DNA of 64,000 bases, taken from positions 59,661,589 to 59,725,588 of the forward strand of contig NC_090261.1 of NCBI RefSeq assembly GCF_037325665.1, read 5' to 3'. Every line of letters starts with the position of its first letter. Position 1 is the stretch's first letter. This stretch comes from Littorina saxatilis. Taxonomy: Eukaryota; Mollusca; Gastropoda; Littorinimorpha; Littorinidae. The notes under the pieces are model-generated. The model was not told the DNA's origin. It saw only the letters and a list, made by a program, of their open reading frames with translations, and made no database searches. Positions 31,587-40,865 of the stretch are shown piece after piece. The translations under genes were made by a program, and so were the position numbers.

Positions 31587-34500
31587 CCCCACAATTTACA
31601 TTACAGTTACTGTTCTTTCATATTTTCAGTTGAAGATGAGAAACTCCCCTTTGGTGGCTGGCACTAAATCCAAGGCAGGAAAGATGAAGAAACCCGTCAC
31701 TCATGAAAAAGACGCAAGTAAAAAAATCAACGTACAACCCAAAGGCTCCACTAGCAGAAAAGATAAGAGTGAAGATCCACCTTCAAAAACCACTGCAGGA
31801 ATGAAGCTGTCTGGTAAAGACGAAAACATGGAAACCGGAGTGGAAAATGGTGAACACTGCATTGATCTGTGTGTTGATGATATGACAAAAGATGTGATGG
31901 CGCTTCTTCAAAAGTCAAAAGAACGTCGCATGCGGACAGTTACGAAAAGAGCAACGTGCTACTCCGTCATGTCACAAGCAAAGGGCAAGGGCCCAGCGCT
32001 CTCGCAGTCTTTAGAATACTCCGAGGACGAGGAAGGAGAAACTGCTGATGAGGTTCCAAACAGAGTAGAGAAAAGGACAACATCAGTGCCTACAAAACAG
32101 AGTGTAGATGCAAGAGAAAAGGCTGGTGGGGAATCGAGAGTCCAGGGATCGAAAGATTCTGCACAGCAGAGACTTTGTGGCCGAGAGCAGAAGACGACAG
32201 ACTCTGAATTGGCTGGCAGTAGAAAGAGACTACGTGATAGGTCTTGCACACAAAACAAGCAGAACGATACTTGTGAATTCCCATCCAAAGAGCGTCCAAG
32301 AAATGTGCACAGCAGGTCAAACGGAGACGTAGAAAAATATCAATCCAAACAAGGGTCAGATTCCAGTAACGTTAATCACAATTGCAAACTTTCTGAAAAT
32401 GTTTCAGATGATGAAGAGAACAGTTTCCAAGAACAAATTCCAGAGAAAAGAAAGACACAGAGCAACACCAAGAAATCGGTTCAGCCAAACCCCACGAACA
32501 GAAGAGTAGGAAGGAGTGCGGAATCCAACAGCAGAAAAACTGCAAACACAAAAGACGATTCAAGTATGTCTACCACAAACATGGCAAGCCGGCGCAGCAC
32601 CAGATTGCGGAGCTCTAGTGAAAGCATGACATCTGGTTACGCCCATCAGAAAAATGATCAAGAGATCGACAGTGATGATAGTGACCTCTCAAGGAGTATT
32701 TCAGACTTCGAAAAAGAGGCTGAAGCCAAAGAAAGGCGGGACAGGAGAAACTTGCGCGGTTCATCAAAGGATTCTGGTTGTCGGAAAGGTCACAGGGAGG
32801 AGCGACAGAAAGGCAGCAGACGTGAAGAACATGAGGGAGGTGAGCGCCCATGGAGCAAGGAGGAGATCAGGAAACTCCATGAGTATGTTATCTTTGTTTT
32901 GATTTTTCCTGTCACTGAGTCAGTATTAAGTGTGTGTGTGTGTCGGCCCTTGGTAATCGGCTCATTGTGTGTTTCAGTTTGTCGTTGTCGTGGATCTTCT
33001 TCTATGTTGTTTGTATGTATATATATATGCTCTACATTGAGGCTTTGAAAGTTTACAATTCCTCTGCCTGATAGCTGATTGGATGGGTGAAATAAAGTAA
33101 TCATGATCATTTTTACAAAAGTGTACTAGAATATCATTGTTGGCTCTTTTTCAATCAAAACTTTGCCAAAAGTACATTTTTTTTGGAAAAATGGGTCAAA
33201 AGTGAAAACAAAAGTGCAATTGAAAAGTAAGATGAGAAAAGTACAGAAAAAATATGAATGATCAAAGTGTGATATTGCACAGCACAGAAGTTATTTTCTT
33301 CACTCCATGGTCATTTTGCCTTTCAGAGCTACACAAAAAATCAGCAGTTATGACCCACACTTCTGGGAAGTGGTCAGCCAGCATGTTGAAACTCGCTCCA
33401 CAAAGGAATGCGCCGCCCATCACCTGCAGGATAAGCCTGACAACAAGAACAGAGGGAACCAGAAAGAACCCAACAAACCCAAACAAGGTGAGTAGAGCAT
33501 TTAAAGCTTGACAGGTCATTTTGGATTGGATTGGATAAGATTTACAGTCCAGTGAGGTTACCCTCATGGAAATTCGGGCTGCTTTCTCCCCGGGGAAAGC
33601 GAGCTGCCATACATACGGCGCTACCCATATTTTTTATTTTTTTCCTGCATGCGTGTATTCATGTTTCCTGAGACTTAATGCCGTGTGAGATGGAATTTTT
33701 TTACTTTATTCCAAGTCCCACGGGTGTTTGATGGACATTTTTATCTATGCCTATACAATTTTGCCAGGAAAGACCCTTTTGTCAATCGTGGGATCTTTAA
33801 CGTGCACACCCCAATGTAGTGTACACGAAGGGACCTCGGTTTTTCGTCTCATCCGAAAGACTAGCACTTGAACCCACCACCTAGGTTAGGAAAGGGGGGA
33901 GAAAATTGCGGTCTGACCCAGGCCTGAACACGCAACCTCTCGCTTCCGAGCGCAAGTGCGTTACCACTCGGCCACCCTGTGGGGTATACAGGCAGCATGG
34001 TGATGGTACTTGGAAGAGGAGGAAGGAACATGGTGTGTGGGCTTCGTTTGAAGCAGAGGCAAGATTTTTTTTCATTTATTTATCAAAATGTATTTATCTT
34101 AAAAGCGTACTTAAACTTTGTGTGCTACTTTTTTTCGGGCCAGTACTACAAGTTTCTTCTTTTTTGGGGGTCCGTTTTTATTTTTTTGCAAACACATACA
34201 TTTCATTTCTTGTTTTTTTCCAGATGATAAGACACCATCTTTGCATGGGAAACGTGGTACCTTGAAAAGACGCCGTGAGCTGAGGGCAATGCTTGAACAC
34301 GACAGCAACAACAATGATCAGGATGACCTCTTTCGTGGCACTCCCTTCAGAAACACGAAAAAAGCAAAGGTAAAGAAATTTGTTTTGATTGAGGTTGTAC
34401 TTGTAGTATGCCTTTTGGTTGCTTCACATTATCAGGGATGGCCAAATCGTCCGCCCGATCGCCAGAGGCGAGTAACAAATCTGCCTGGCTAGTTGACTAC

Positions 34501-37500
34501 TTGAAGTATGCTTTGCGAAGCTGGTTTGACTGGCTTTTTTTTTAGGAAGGTCTACTTCAGAACATCTTACCCAGATGTTTTCTCTTTTCTCCCATCATGT
34601 CAAATTTTGTCTTTTTCCTTTTCAGCTGTACCTCTCCCTTTGTTTTGTGTGAATTATGAATAACGTTTTGTTCCCCAGACAAGGTACACTGTTACGCAAA
34701 GATTACACAATGTAAGGCGCTTATGAGATGAACTTTTGTGCTTGTAGATAATTATGCTTTGTGACTGTGAGGGTGTAAATGGTAGCCCAGTATTGGGGTT
34801 AACCGGTAATTACCGGCATTTTACTGGTTGAAATGAGAAAATACCGGAAAATAATTGGCGGCCGGTATAACCTACCGGTTGATTTTTTAGAACTACCGCT
34901 ATTTTCGCTGGTAAAACAACAAAACCAGTACTCCAAGTTTGACTCTTACTGGTTCCAATGACCAGCCTACCTTTTTTTTCTGGACTGTTTTCATCATAAA
35001 AGTTTGTGTACCAGTTTGAAAAAATATTAGCGCCATCACTGTAGCCTCAACCAAGTTACATATTCTGCAAAGCTATCTGTTTTGCATTACAGGCATATAA
35101 TAGTTCTACAGTGCACAGTTAATGTTACAGGATCAGTTTGAGGATTGTAAGAGTAGCATTCATGATTTGTACGTTATTCTCTTGGCAGGTTCCATGTGTA
35201 GATTTCAGCAAGACAGACGAGGAAGTTTTCGGTCGAAATCCCAACTTCTTCACACCCAAGCAGGATGGGTCGCGAGAGGTTGGCGTCTCGATAAGCCACA
35301 CCCCCGTGTCGAGCAGAAAGACGCCGTCAGTCTACACCACCCACAGTCCCTGGCAGGACAACGACACCGCCAAAACGTCAGTACAGTGGAACCCCCTTAT
35401 TAAGACCTTGACAAATCTGTGAAAATCAGGTCTTAACCCTTAGGCTGGTTGTCACGACATGTGTCGCGCTACTTTACGTATACTGTCACCTGGTTGTCAC
35501 GACATATGTCGCGCTACTGACTCGGTCTGTTTGGTCGGTTCCGATTACCTCCCATGAATGCGAAAACCTATATGTCCGTTTTTCTTTATTTTTCTCTCTG
35601 TGTAATACACCCCTTCTGAGTTTTGAGTGCGCATGCGCGGCTAGTCACATTTTTGGCGGCAGGGGGCGCTCCGTTGTACCAAACACTCTGCAGTGTACCG
35701 TACACAAAGAGCAATGACTATTGTGGGACAAAAACCACAGAAATATCAAAGAGATAAGAGCTTACGGGGGAAAACTTAAACGCAATCGGCAATGTACCTC
35801 TTCTGAAGACCTCGTGTTTGGTACAATTTGCAATCCCAGCATGCAATGCTGAACTGATAATGACTTTTTGAGTATTTAGTCAATTTTTTCCATAGTAATG
35901 GTAATAATAACAATTGTTTAACCTTCGCAAATCACTCAAAGTCAGCATGACCTCCTGATGATAATTCAACGTTTTCATATAGCGCTATTCACCAATAAAA
36001 TGACTGTCCGCGGGTTAGGGGGAAGAATTTACCCCATGCTCCCCAGCATGTCGTAAGAGGCGACTAACGGATTCTGTTTCTCTTTTTACCCTTGTTAAGT
36101 GTTTCTTGTATAGAATATAGTCAATTTTTGTAAAGATTTTAGTCAAGCAGTATGTAAGAAATGTTAAGTCCTTTGTACTGGAAACTTGCATTCTCCCAGT
36201 AAGGTAATACATTGTACTACGTTGCAAGCCCTTGGGGCAAATTTTTGATTAGTGCTTTTGTGAACAAGAAACAATTGACAAGTGGCTCTATCCCATCTCC
36301 CCCCTTTCCCCGTCGCGATATAACCTTCGTGGTTGAAAACGACGTTAAACACCAAATAAAGAAAGAAAGAAAGACTGTCCTAAGCGCTTAACAGGCAGTT
36401 TAAATGATACATTGGACAATAAAAATCCACATTTTACACACTCATTGCTTGCTGGGGCAGGTTTTGAGTACTGGTGACAAGAGCATGGAAGGTTTTAAAT
36501 TCCCTCATCACAGCATGTTACAGTATGTATACAGATGCTATGGCAGTCTTATCATTTAAAGTTCAAAGTCAGTGTGCACATGTGGCGGGGATGTAGCTCA
36601 GTCGGTAGCGCGCTGGATTTGTATCCAGTTGGCCACTGTCAGCGTGAGTTCGTCCCCACGTTCGGCGAGAGATTTATTTCTCAGAGTCAACTTTGTGTGT
36701 AGACTCTCCTCGGTGTCCGAACACCCCCCGTGTGTACACGCAAGCACAATACCAAGTGCGCACAAAAATGATCCTGTAATCCATGTCAGAGTTCGGTGGG
36801 TTATAGAAACACGAAAATACCCAGCATGCTTCCTCCGAAAACGGCGTATGGCTGCCAAAATGGCGGGGTAAAAAACGGTCATACACGTAAAATTCCACTC
36901 ATGCAAAAAACACGAGTGTACGTGGGAGTTTCAGCCCACGAACGCAGAAGAAGAAGAAGAAGTGTGCACATGTAACTCGCTTGCTTTTGTTTTTCTGTTT
37001 CAGGAGAGACATTGATCAGTATGTTTTTCGGCTGAAGAAAAACAAAAAGAAACTCACAAGATCTTCCCAGAAAAAGGTGAGAATTTTGTTACCTGAGTGA
37101 TTCAAGGCTTTCGTCTGCTTGTACACTTTTCTTCCAGTTTCTCAGCTGACAAGGAAATAACTCTCCACTTCATCAAAATATGATTTCATTGTTTGATTTG
37201 AGCTTACAGCTTAGTATCTGGGGTGATTTAGATTTGTCTAGACTAGTGGTGATGACATGCTATGACATTGTCAGATTGTGTCAGAAATGAGGTCACTCAA
37301 GTGTCTGAGGACACATTTTTGTTGTTTTGGTCAGCCAAGTATCAACCATGTCAATTTGGATGCAACTAACGGGCGCCGTGGCCTAGTGGATAAGGCATCG
37401 GCCTCCTAATTGGAAGGTTGTGAGTTCAAATCCCGGCCACGGCAGCCTGGTGGGTTAAGGGTGGAGATTTTTCCGATCTCCCAGGTCAAGTTATGCACAG

Positions 37501-37984
37501 ACCTGCTAGTGCCTAATCCCCCTTCATGTGTACACGCAAGCACAAGACCAAGTGCGCACAAAAAAATTCTGTAATCCATGTCAGAGTTCGGTGGGTTATG
37601 GAAACACAAAAATACCAAGCATGCTTTTTCCGAAAGCGGCGTATGTCTGCCTGAATGGCAGGATAAAAACAGTCATACAGGTAAAAACACACTCGTGCAA
37701 AAACATGATTGAACGTGGGAGTTGCAGCCCATGAATGAAGAAGAAGAAGGATGCAGCTGGGTCAAACAATGTATGGTTTGGTTTGTGTTCATTTTCTTTT
37801 TTCTCTCAAAATTCCACTGTAATGGGATATGAGGAAGGGTTGTGGTATTACGGTATAAAGCATTTGCTTTTCTTGTTGTAGTGAAAACAAGATATCAGAA
37901 CTCTCCCTTTTATTATAACAAGAGGAAAAGAGCATAACAGTAATCTGAACAAATAACGTGTTCACCTACATTGGAACTCCTGTT

Positions 37985-38034
<50 letters not shown>

Positions 38035-38355
38035 CTCCCTTTGGAGACCTAACTTTCTCAGATTTTTGCAGGTCTCCAAAGAGGGGTTCCACTGTAGAAT
38101 AAACAACCTAGGAAAATAATATACGCTGATGACACATTTCATGATCGTTGTGTGCTATTGTTATATTACATTGACTTATTCCACTGTTCACAGAAGGTGC
38201 AAAAGCTCGCAGAGGAAGCAGCCTCGATCAAGCCTCCATCGGTGCGACTCTTCGGCCAATCAGCCACCCCTGAGGGACTCTTCCAGATCAGCGAGGAAAA
38301 GTCGTGTGACGATGAGGAAGAGGAGGATTATTACTATTCTGACTCAGAAAACTGA
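19210..38355 (+). CDS. MIS18BP1: MIS18BP1 / KNL2, centromere licensing factor, 16 coding exons
   Basis: Exons: 19210-19305, 19828-19994, 21378-21481, 23257-24691, 25169-25212, 27631-27862, 28369-28496, 29291-29384, 29672-30039, 30929-31137, 31630-32882, 33327-33487, 34224-34369, 35189-35376, 37004-37076, 38194-38355. Every junction is GT-AG and all phases agree, giving 1619 residues (human about 1130). A TAA directly precedes the ATG in frame, fixing this as the start exon. Domains: SANTA at about 668-767 (SWSLQPIPWMTGVRIEGKL; FWVSSVIVERVTNRLLKSTN; GFPTDWKELIESS); a CENPC-k motif at about 907-930 (RTKSGRAVIPPLARW); Myb/SANT at about 1364-1413 (PWSKEEIRKLHE; PHFWEVVSQHVETRSTKECA); a conserved GTLKRRRELRAML and DDLFRGTPF stretch; an acidic C-terminus. 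In vertebrates this protein partners Mis18 and helps load CENP-A. Exon 4 encodes 27-residue repeats. Residues 33-70 (VPPLLF...GTKVKAIFDMMKW) may match the vertebrate N-terminal motif. Confidence 0.93.
20634..21336. repeat. Repeat D (GAGTCACTTGAGAAAAAGTG), copy 1
   Basis: Begins TTGAGTCACTTGAGAAAAAG with an (GGCC)n stretch (CCGGCCGGCCGGCCGGCC) and ends GAAAGTGACTCGATCGAGCG then TTTGCTCTTCTTG. Nearly identical to 58303-58866. This copy has an internal tandem duplication of about 149 bp (CTCGGAAACTATCAA at 20738 and 20887). It lies in MIS18BP1 intron 2, its right edge about 41 bp from exon 3. The identical 108-residue minus-strand frame in both copies is probably a repeat artefact. Confidence 0.85.
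21625..22492. repeat. Repeat E (AAACATTTAGTCAAAACTTG), long copy
   Basis: Starts near AAGTCGCGTAAGGCGAAATA and ends GTTAAAACATTTAGTCAAAA CTTGACTAAATG, an inverted echo of the ACATTTAGTCAAG near its start (about 21656). Middle phrases AATCCAAATATAACATAT and AAATTTCATAAAGATCGGTC recur at 59985-60565. A CA patch precedes the end. Non-coding; MIS18BP1 intron 3. Confidence 0.8.
22556..22827. mobile_element. TIR element, family 3 (CAGACATGGGAATTGTCC), short copy
   Basis: Starts CAGACATGGGAATTGTCCGC and ends GGAATTCCCATGCCTG, with a 6-bp target duplication TGCTGT (22550-22555, 22828-22833). Inside is GGGGGGCTTAGCCCCCCTGG. A larger member with nested insertions is at 39520-43113. Confidence 0.8.
23937..24560 (+). 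repeat. Coding 81-bp minisatellite (27-residue repeats) in MIS18BP1 exon 4
   Basis: About eight in-frame units of the form NSIMEDSSANEVVIEATTE followed by TQTSLKRK, at residues about 350-557. The period is 81 bp (ATGGAGGATTCTTCGG at 24042 and 24123). Units 1-3 are near identical; later units diverge (DSSDDEITKK, DSSDHGEVTK). Each unit has an acidic DSS core resembling a CK2 site, a short hydrophobic run and a basic LKRK. Confidence 0.9.
25494..25611 (-). repeat. SINE A fragment
   Basis: Minus-strand match to the tail and last part of the body (CTTCGTTCATGGGCTGAAAC, GCAGCCATACGCCGCTTTCG), then truncated. MIS18BP1 intron 5. Confidence 0.7.
25680..26593 (+). mobile_element. Probable hAT-type element remnant with zinc-finger frame
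   Basis: Left CGGACCTGTTTACCAGTA and right GGTAAACAGGTCTG are inverted, with GGTATA on both outer sides as a likely target duplication. The interior holds a zinc-finger reading frame (25854-26369) but no catalytic transposase part, so it is a short derivative about 0.9 kb long. MIS18BP1 intron 5. Confidence 0.6.
25854..26369 (+). CDS. Zinc-finger N-terminal piece of a hAT-like transposase
   Basis: 171 residues. Residues about 60-105 read HCKYCKSDFSVAHAGKYDIE then RHCSFKTHMDKVAA, a C-x2-C-x18-H-x5-H pattern of the BED-like fingers at the N-terminus of many hAT transposases and their domesticated relatives. Before it is a basic stretch (KMKRKNVPVSDDY, KSKQQKQQIF). A good donor (GTAAATAAA) follows within about 10 bp of the stop, so a spliced product is possible. 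The catalytic core and dimerisation domain are absent from the window. It is a transposon remnant and not a host exon of MIS18BP1. Confidence 0.6.
   Translation: MAASLQLWKPCSVVGTCDRLDNRGKMKRKNVPVSDDYTKSKQQKQQIFLEKYKKEPGIVESTMGKSHAHCKYCKSDFSVAHAGKYDIERHCSFKTHMDKVAAKKSADSCQGIMKFIPAKQILPEEKAVVRAEAMFSEMIVKMNLPLSTADVISRTSSFHYQSVWKTLVIML
26697..27369 (+). repeat. SINE C with five tandem head copies
   Basis: Five near-identical units of about 73 bp (CGCGGGTTAGGGGGAAGAAT, TTACCCCATGCTCCCCAGCA, TGTCGTAAGAGGCGACTAAC, GGATTCTACCCCC) precede a single body (GAATATAGTCAATTTTTGC ... CCGTCGCGATATAACC ... GACGTTAAACACCAAAT) and an AAAGAAAG tail. Other copies have one head unit. The head ends and starts in C runs, which could promote slippage or unequal exchange. 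MIS18BP1 intron 5. Confidence 0.85.
27385..27503. repeat. Short palindromic element
   Basis: ACCAAAAATGGTAGGTTATT then GGAACGTTTAT at the left; ATAAACGTTCCAATTGAATT then TCCTACCATTCTTG at the right. About 110 bp, able to fold as one hairpin. It lies between the SINE C tail and MIS18BP1 exon 6. Confidence 0.6.
28182..28265. repeat. (CT)n microsatellite
   Basis: About 40 CT units with one TTT interruption in MIS18BP1 intron 6, about 100 bp before exon 7. Confidence 0.95.
30058..30218. mobile_element. pogo-like MITE, copy 2
   Basis: TACAGTGGAACCCCCCTATT then AAGACCTCC at the left; GGGGAGTTCTACTGTA at the right, TA at both edges. It starts 18 bp after the end of MIS18BP1 exon 9 (donor GTGAGA at 30040). 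Confidence 0.8.
31489..31583. repeat. Poly-C then (CT)n tract
   Basis: A C run of about 17 followed by CT repeats to 31583, ending about 46 bp before the exon 11 acceptor of MIS18BP1. The tract may act as an extended pyrimidine stretch for that acceptor. Confidence 0.9.
33528..33985 (-). repeat. SINE B, near-complete copy
   Basis: On the minus strand a tRNA-like head (GTGGCCGAGTGGTAACGCAC, later GTGTTCAGGCC) at the 33985 side, then a core with GGTGTGCACGTTAAAGATCC and GGTCTTTCCTGGCAAAATTG. The core phrases are shared with 55779-56065. MIS18BP1 intron 12. Confidence 0.7.
34788..35041. mobile_element. TIR element, family 4 (CAGTATTGG), copy 1
   Basis: CAGTATTGGGGTTAACCGGT at the left and GCGCCATCACTG at the right, flanked by TAGCC on both sides. 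The body has ACCGGTAATTACCGG-like palindromes and GGTTCCAATGACCAGCCTAC. About 250 bp; MIS18BP1 intron 13. Second copy at 38681-38926. Confidence 0.7.
35382..35600. mobile_element. pogo-like MITE end joined to the TGTCGCGACA element
   Basis: TACAGTGGAACCCCCTTATT then AAGACCTTGACAAATCTG (35382-35432) breaks off at CTTAA and continues as the reverse complement of the element at 5585-5735 (CCTTAGGCTGGTTGTC, GACATATGTCGCGCTAC twice). It begins 6 bp into MIS18BP1 intron 14, directly at the donor (AC/GTCAGTA). The right-hand end of the MITE was not found. Confidence 0.6.
36008..36375 (+). repeat. SINE C, full copy with one head unit
   Basis: Flanked by GACTGTCC on both sides (about 36002-36009 and 36374-36381). 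Single head unit (GCGGGTTAGGGGGAAGAATT), then the body and a GAAAGAAAGAAAG tail. About 95% like the body at 27070-27369. MIS18BP1 intron 14. Confidence 0.85.
36584..36960 (+). repeat. SINE A (head type 1), full copy upstream of MIS18BP1 exon 15
   Basis: Perfect 13-bp target duplication AGTGTGCACATGT (36571-36583 and 36961-36973). tRNA-like head GGGGATGTAGCTCAGTCGGT, body GTACACGCAAGCACAATACC, tail GAAGAAGAAGAAG. Its right duplication ends 30 bp before exon 15, so branch site and pyrimidine tract are squeezed into what follows (CTTGCTTTTGTTTTTCTGTT). Confidence 0.92.
37196..37953 (+). repeat. Left arm of inverted duplication around MIS18BP1 last exon
   Basis: Reads GGGGTGATTTAGATTTGTCT, TCAGAAATGAGGTCACTCAA ... 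CATTTTCTTTTTTCTCTCAA ... GGGAGAGTTCTGATATC when both strands are compared; the reverse complement is at 39180-39519. The arm is about 330-370 bp once the SINE at 37368-37748 is removed. By eye similarity is about 85%. Confidence 0.8.
37368..37748 (+). repeat. SINE A (head type 2), full copy in the left arm
   Basis: Target duplication GGATGCAACT / GGATGCAGCT (37358-37367, 37749-37758). The head GGGCGCCGTGGCCTAGTGGA with CGGCCTCCTAATTGG and GAGTTCAAATCCCGG resembles tRNA-Arg(CCU). The body from TGTACACGCAAGCACAAGAC on is the same as in the type 1 copies. The other arm (about 39380) shows the uninterrupted GGGATGCAACTGGGTCAATG, the empty site. Confidence 0.9.
37986..38032. repeat. (CA)n microsatellite
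   Basis: About 23 CA units, directly followed by a half pogo-like MITE. Confidence 0.95.
38031..38096. mobile_element. pogo-like MITE, half copy
   Basis: CCCCTCCCTTTGGAGACCTA to GAGGGGTTCCACTGTA; only the right end is intact, the left having been lost at or replaced by the CA repeat. It is about 100 bp before the last exon of MIS18BP1. Confidence 0.65.
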
Positions 38356-38680
38356 TTTGACTTAGGATAAACAGCTGAACATTGTTGCCGTTGTCGTTTG
38401 ATACGCAGTCTTGCAAATGAAATGCTTGGTTCACTATTACAAAGACGATTCAGATTGATGACTAGTGTAGTTTTACAGTTCAGGAACTGTTTCAGATGTT
38501 CAGTTATTGAAGTTCAGTACGTAGTAAAGTTTAGTTTGAAACAGACTTGTTTGAACTCGGAAGGCTTTTCAGATTCACAAGATCTGTATTTTATGATCAC
38601 AGATCAGTGCTGTGTATGGGACTTGTGTTGAAAAAACAACTGAAGCTTGAATTGTTTGATTTGTGTGAAAGATAGGTATG

Positions 38681-38926
38681 CAGTATTGGCGTTGACCGGT
38701 ATTTTACCGCTTAAAATGAGAAAATACCGGAACAAAATTGGCTGCCGGTATGACCTACCGGTTGATTTTTAGAACTACCAGGTTTTTTTCGCTGGTAAAA
38801 CAATAAAACCAGTACTCTGAGTTGGACTCTTACTGGTTCCAATGACCAGCCTACCGGGTTTTTTCTGGACTGTTTGCATCATAAAAGTTTGCGTACCGGT
38901 TTGAAAAACTACGAGCACCATCACTG
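38681..38926. mobile_element. TIR element, family 4, copy 2
   Basis: CAGTATTGGCGTTGACCGGT at the left and GAGCACCATCACTG at the right, with GGTATG on both sides (38675-38680, 38927-38932). About 85% like copy 1 at 34788. It lies 3' of MIS18BP1, possibly within its 3' UTR. Confidence 0.75.
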
Positions 38927-39179
38927 GGTATGTTGATAACAGGAGACGATTCCAGAGGAAGAAGAAATTAATGTTAGTATCATACCTGGTATGCTTTTAC
39001 AGTGTAGATCTCGGGCCTGTCTTCTGCCAATGTCTTATATCTTTGATCTGACATTTCTGACCCCTGGCCTGTTGATTGTCACATAGCTTTGACATGTTGG
39101 AGGTCATCTGAGAGAACAATGTTTTGTAGCTGGGACATTTGGACCTATACATATTTTTATTCCAGGTCCCAACTATTTT

Positions 39180-39519
39180 TTCAGATTACTGTTATGCTGT
39201 TCTCCTCTGATTATATAAAAGGGAGAGTTCTGATCTAGTTTTCACTACAACAAGAAAAGCAATTGCTTTATACAACACCCCTTTGTCATGTCCCATTTCA
39301 ACGGAATTTTGAGAGAAAAAAGAAAATAAACACAAACAAAACCATAAGAATTTCATTGACCCAGTTGCATCCCAATTCAATTGACAGGATTAATACTTTG
39401 CCGACCAAGACAGTTCTCAGACACTCGAGTGACCTCATTTCTGACACAATGATGTCATACTCATAGCATGATGTCATCACCACTAGTCCAGATAAATCTA
39501 AATCACCAGGGACACTAAT
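39180..39519 (-). repeat. Right arm of inverted duplication
   Basis: Reverse complement of 37196-37953 without the SINE. The arm continues for about 15-20 bases at 43114-43133 beyond a 3.6-kb insertion. Between the arms lie MIS18BP1 exon 16 and its downstream region. Confidence 0.8.
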
Positions 39520-39642
39520 CAGACATGGGAATTGTCCGCAGAAAGGCAAATTTCCGCCGAAATGGTTTTTTTGTCCGGCGAAAAAGCAAAAGTGTCCGCC
39601 GAAAAAATACATGGTTGAGGCAAAAATGGCTCTAAAAACTGA

Positions 39643-40830
39643 ATTAAATTACATATCTTATCCCAACTCCCATATAGCAATTTACTTAGTTTAGTCCTAG
39701 AACGCTGAACTACGCTTCACCCTGGTAAGGGGGGAAGTAACCCTAAAAATAGAACGGCCTTGACGGTCACGTGTCACCGCCAGGTCAAGGCTACCTCCCT
39801 ACATGCACTGCGCACGCATGCTCTCGCCGCCATCTTTTAGTCATTCTACTCTTCAGCGCTGACGGCTGAGGACGTGTTTTGGACTACGCTCGGGCTACTG
39901 ATAGCCCACTGCTTCTTGGCAGTACATACCCTGGTCACACATCTCTATCTTAGCTTTATGGCTGAGATTAGGTGAGATTTTTCCAGGTTTTCTTGTGTTC
40001 TTTACTTTCGTTTGCCACAAGTTGGTCTTTGTTTACATTCGACTTTCAAGACTAACGCCAGTATGGCAGACAGTGGTAAGAAGAAGCCTAGCGCTAGACA
40101 GATAGCGAATACAGAGCTCCTTCTAAGAAAGCGGCAAAGAAAGCCAAGGTTTCTAAAACCACAGTGAATGTTTTTGAACCAGTGACTCAGAGTTCGTTCA
40201 CGGTAGAAATAGAGGACCCTAAGAGTCTCGTAATGCCGGCGCTGAAACAGGAATGTTACAATGTAAGACATCGCCGGTTAGGATTAGCAAGTGGCAGAGA
40301 AAGAAGATCTTTCAGCTATGTTTGCATCTTTTAGTGAGCAAATGAGATGCATGTTTTCAGCGGGATTACAGTCGGCGAGCGCACGTTTGCTCTCCCTCCA
40401 GTCAGGAGCAGAAGAAGCACGTTTGCGGGCGAGGGTTAAGGCAACCCCGTCAGCCACCTTTGCGCCGCCGATCTTTCTTTTCTTTATTTGGTGTTTAACG
40501 TCGTTTTCAACCGTTCAAGGTTATATCGCGACGGGGAAAGGGGGGAGATGGGATAGAGCCACTTGTTAATTGTTTCTTGTTCACAAAAGCACTAATAAAA
40601 AAATTGCTCCAGGGGCTTGCAACGTAGTACAATATATGACCCTACTGGGAGAATGCAAGTTTCCAGTACAAAGGACTTAACATTTCTTACACACTGCTTG
40701 ACTAAAATCTTTACAAACATTGACTATACTCTATACAAGAAACACTTAACAAGGGTAAAAGGAGAAACAGAATCCGTTAGTCGCCTCTTCCAACATGCTG
40801 GGGAGCATGGGGTAAATTCTTCCCCCTAAC

Positions 40831-40865
<35 letters not shown>

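Noticed and set aside
31462-31629. Upstream extension of the MIS18BP1 exon 11 frame
   Set aside because: It is C-run and CT repeat translation; the acceptor at 31629 gives the right phase.
36584-36660. tRNA gene
   Set aside because: It is the head of a SINE with target duplications and tail; the T-arm does not fold as a proper tRNA. The same holds for 37368-37445.
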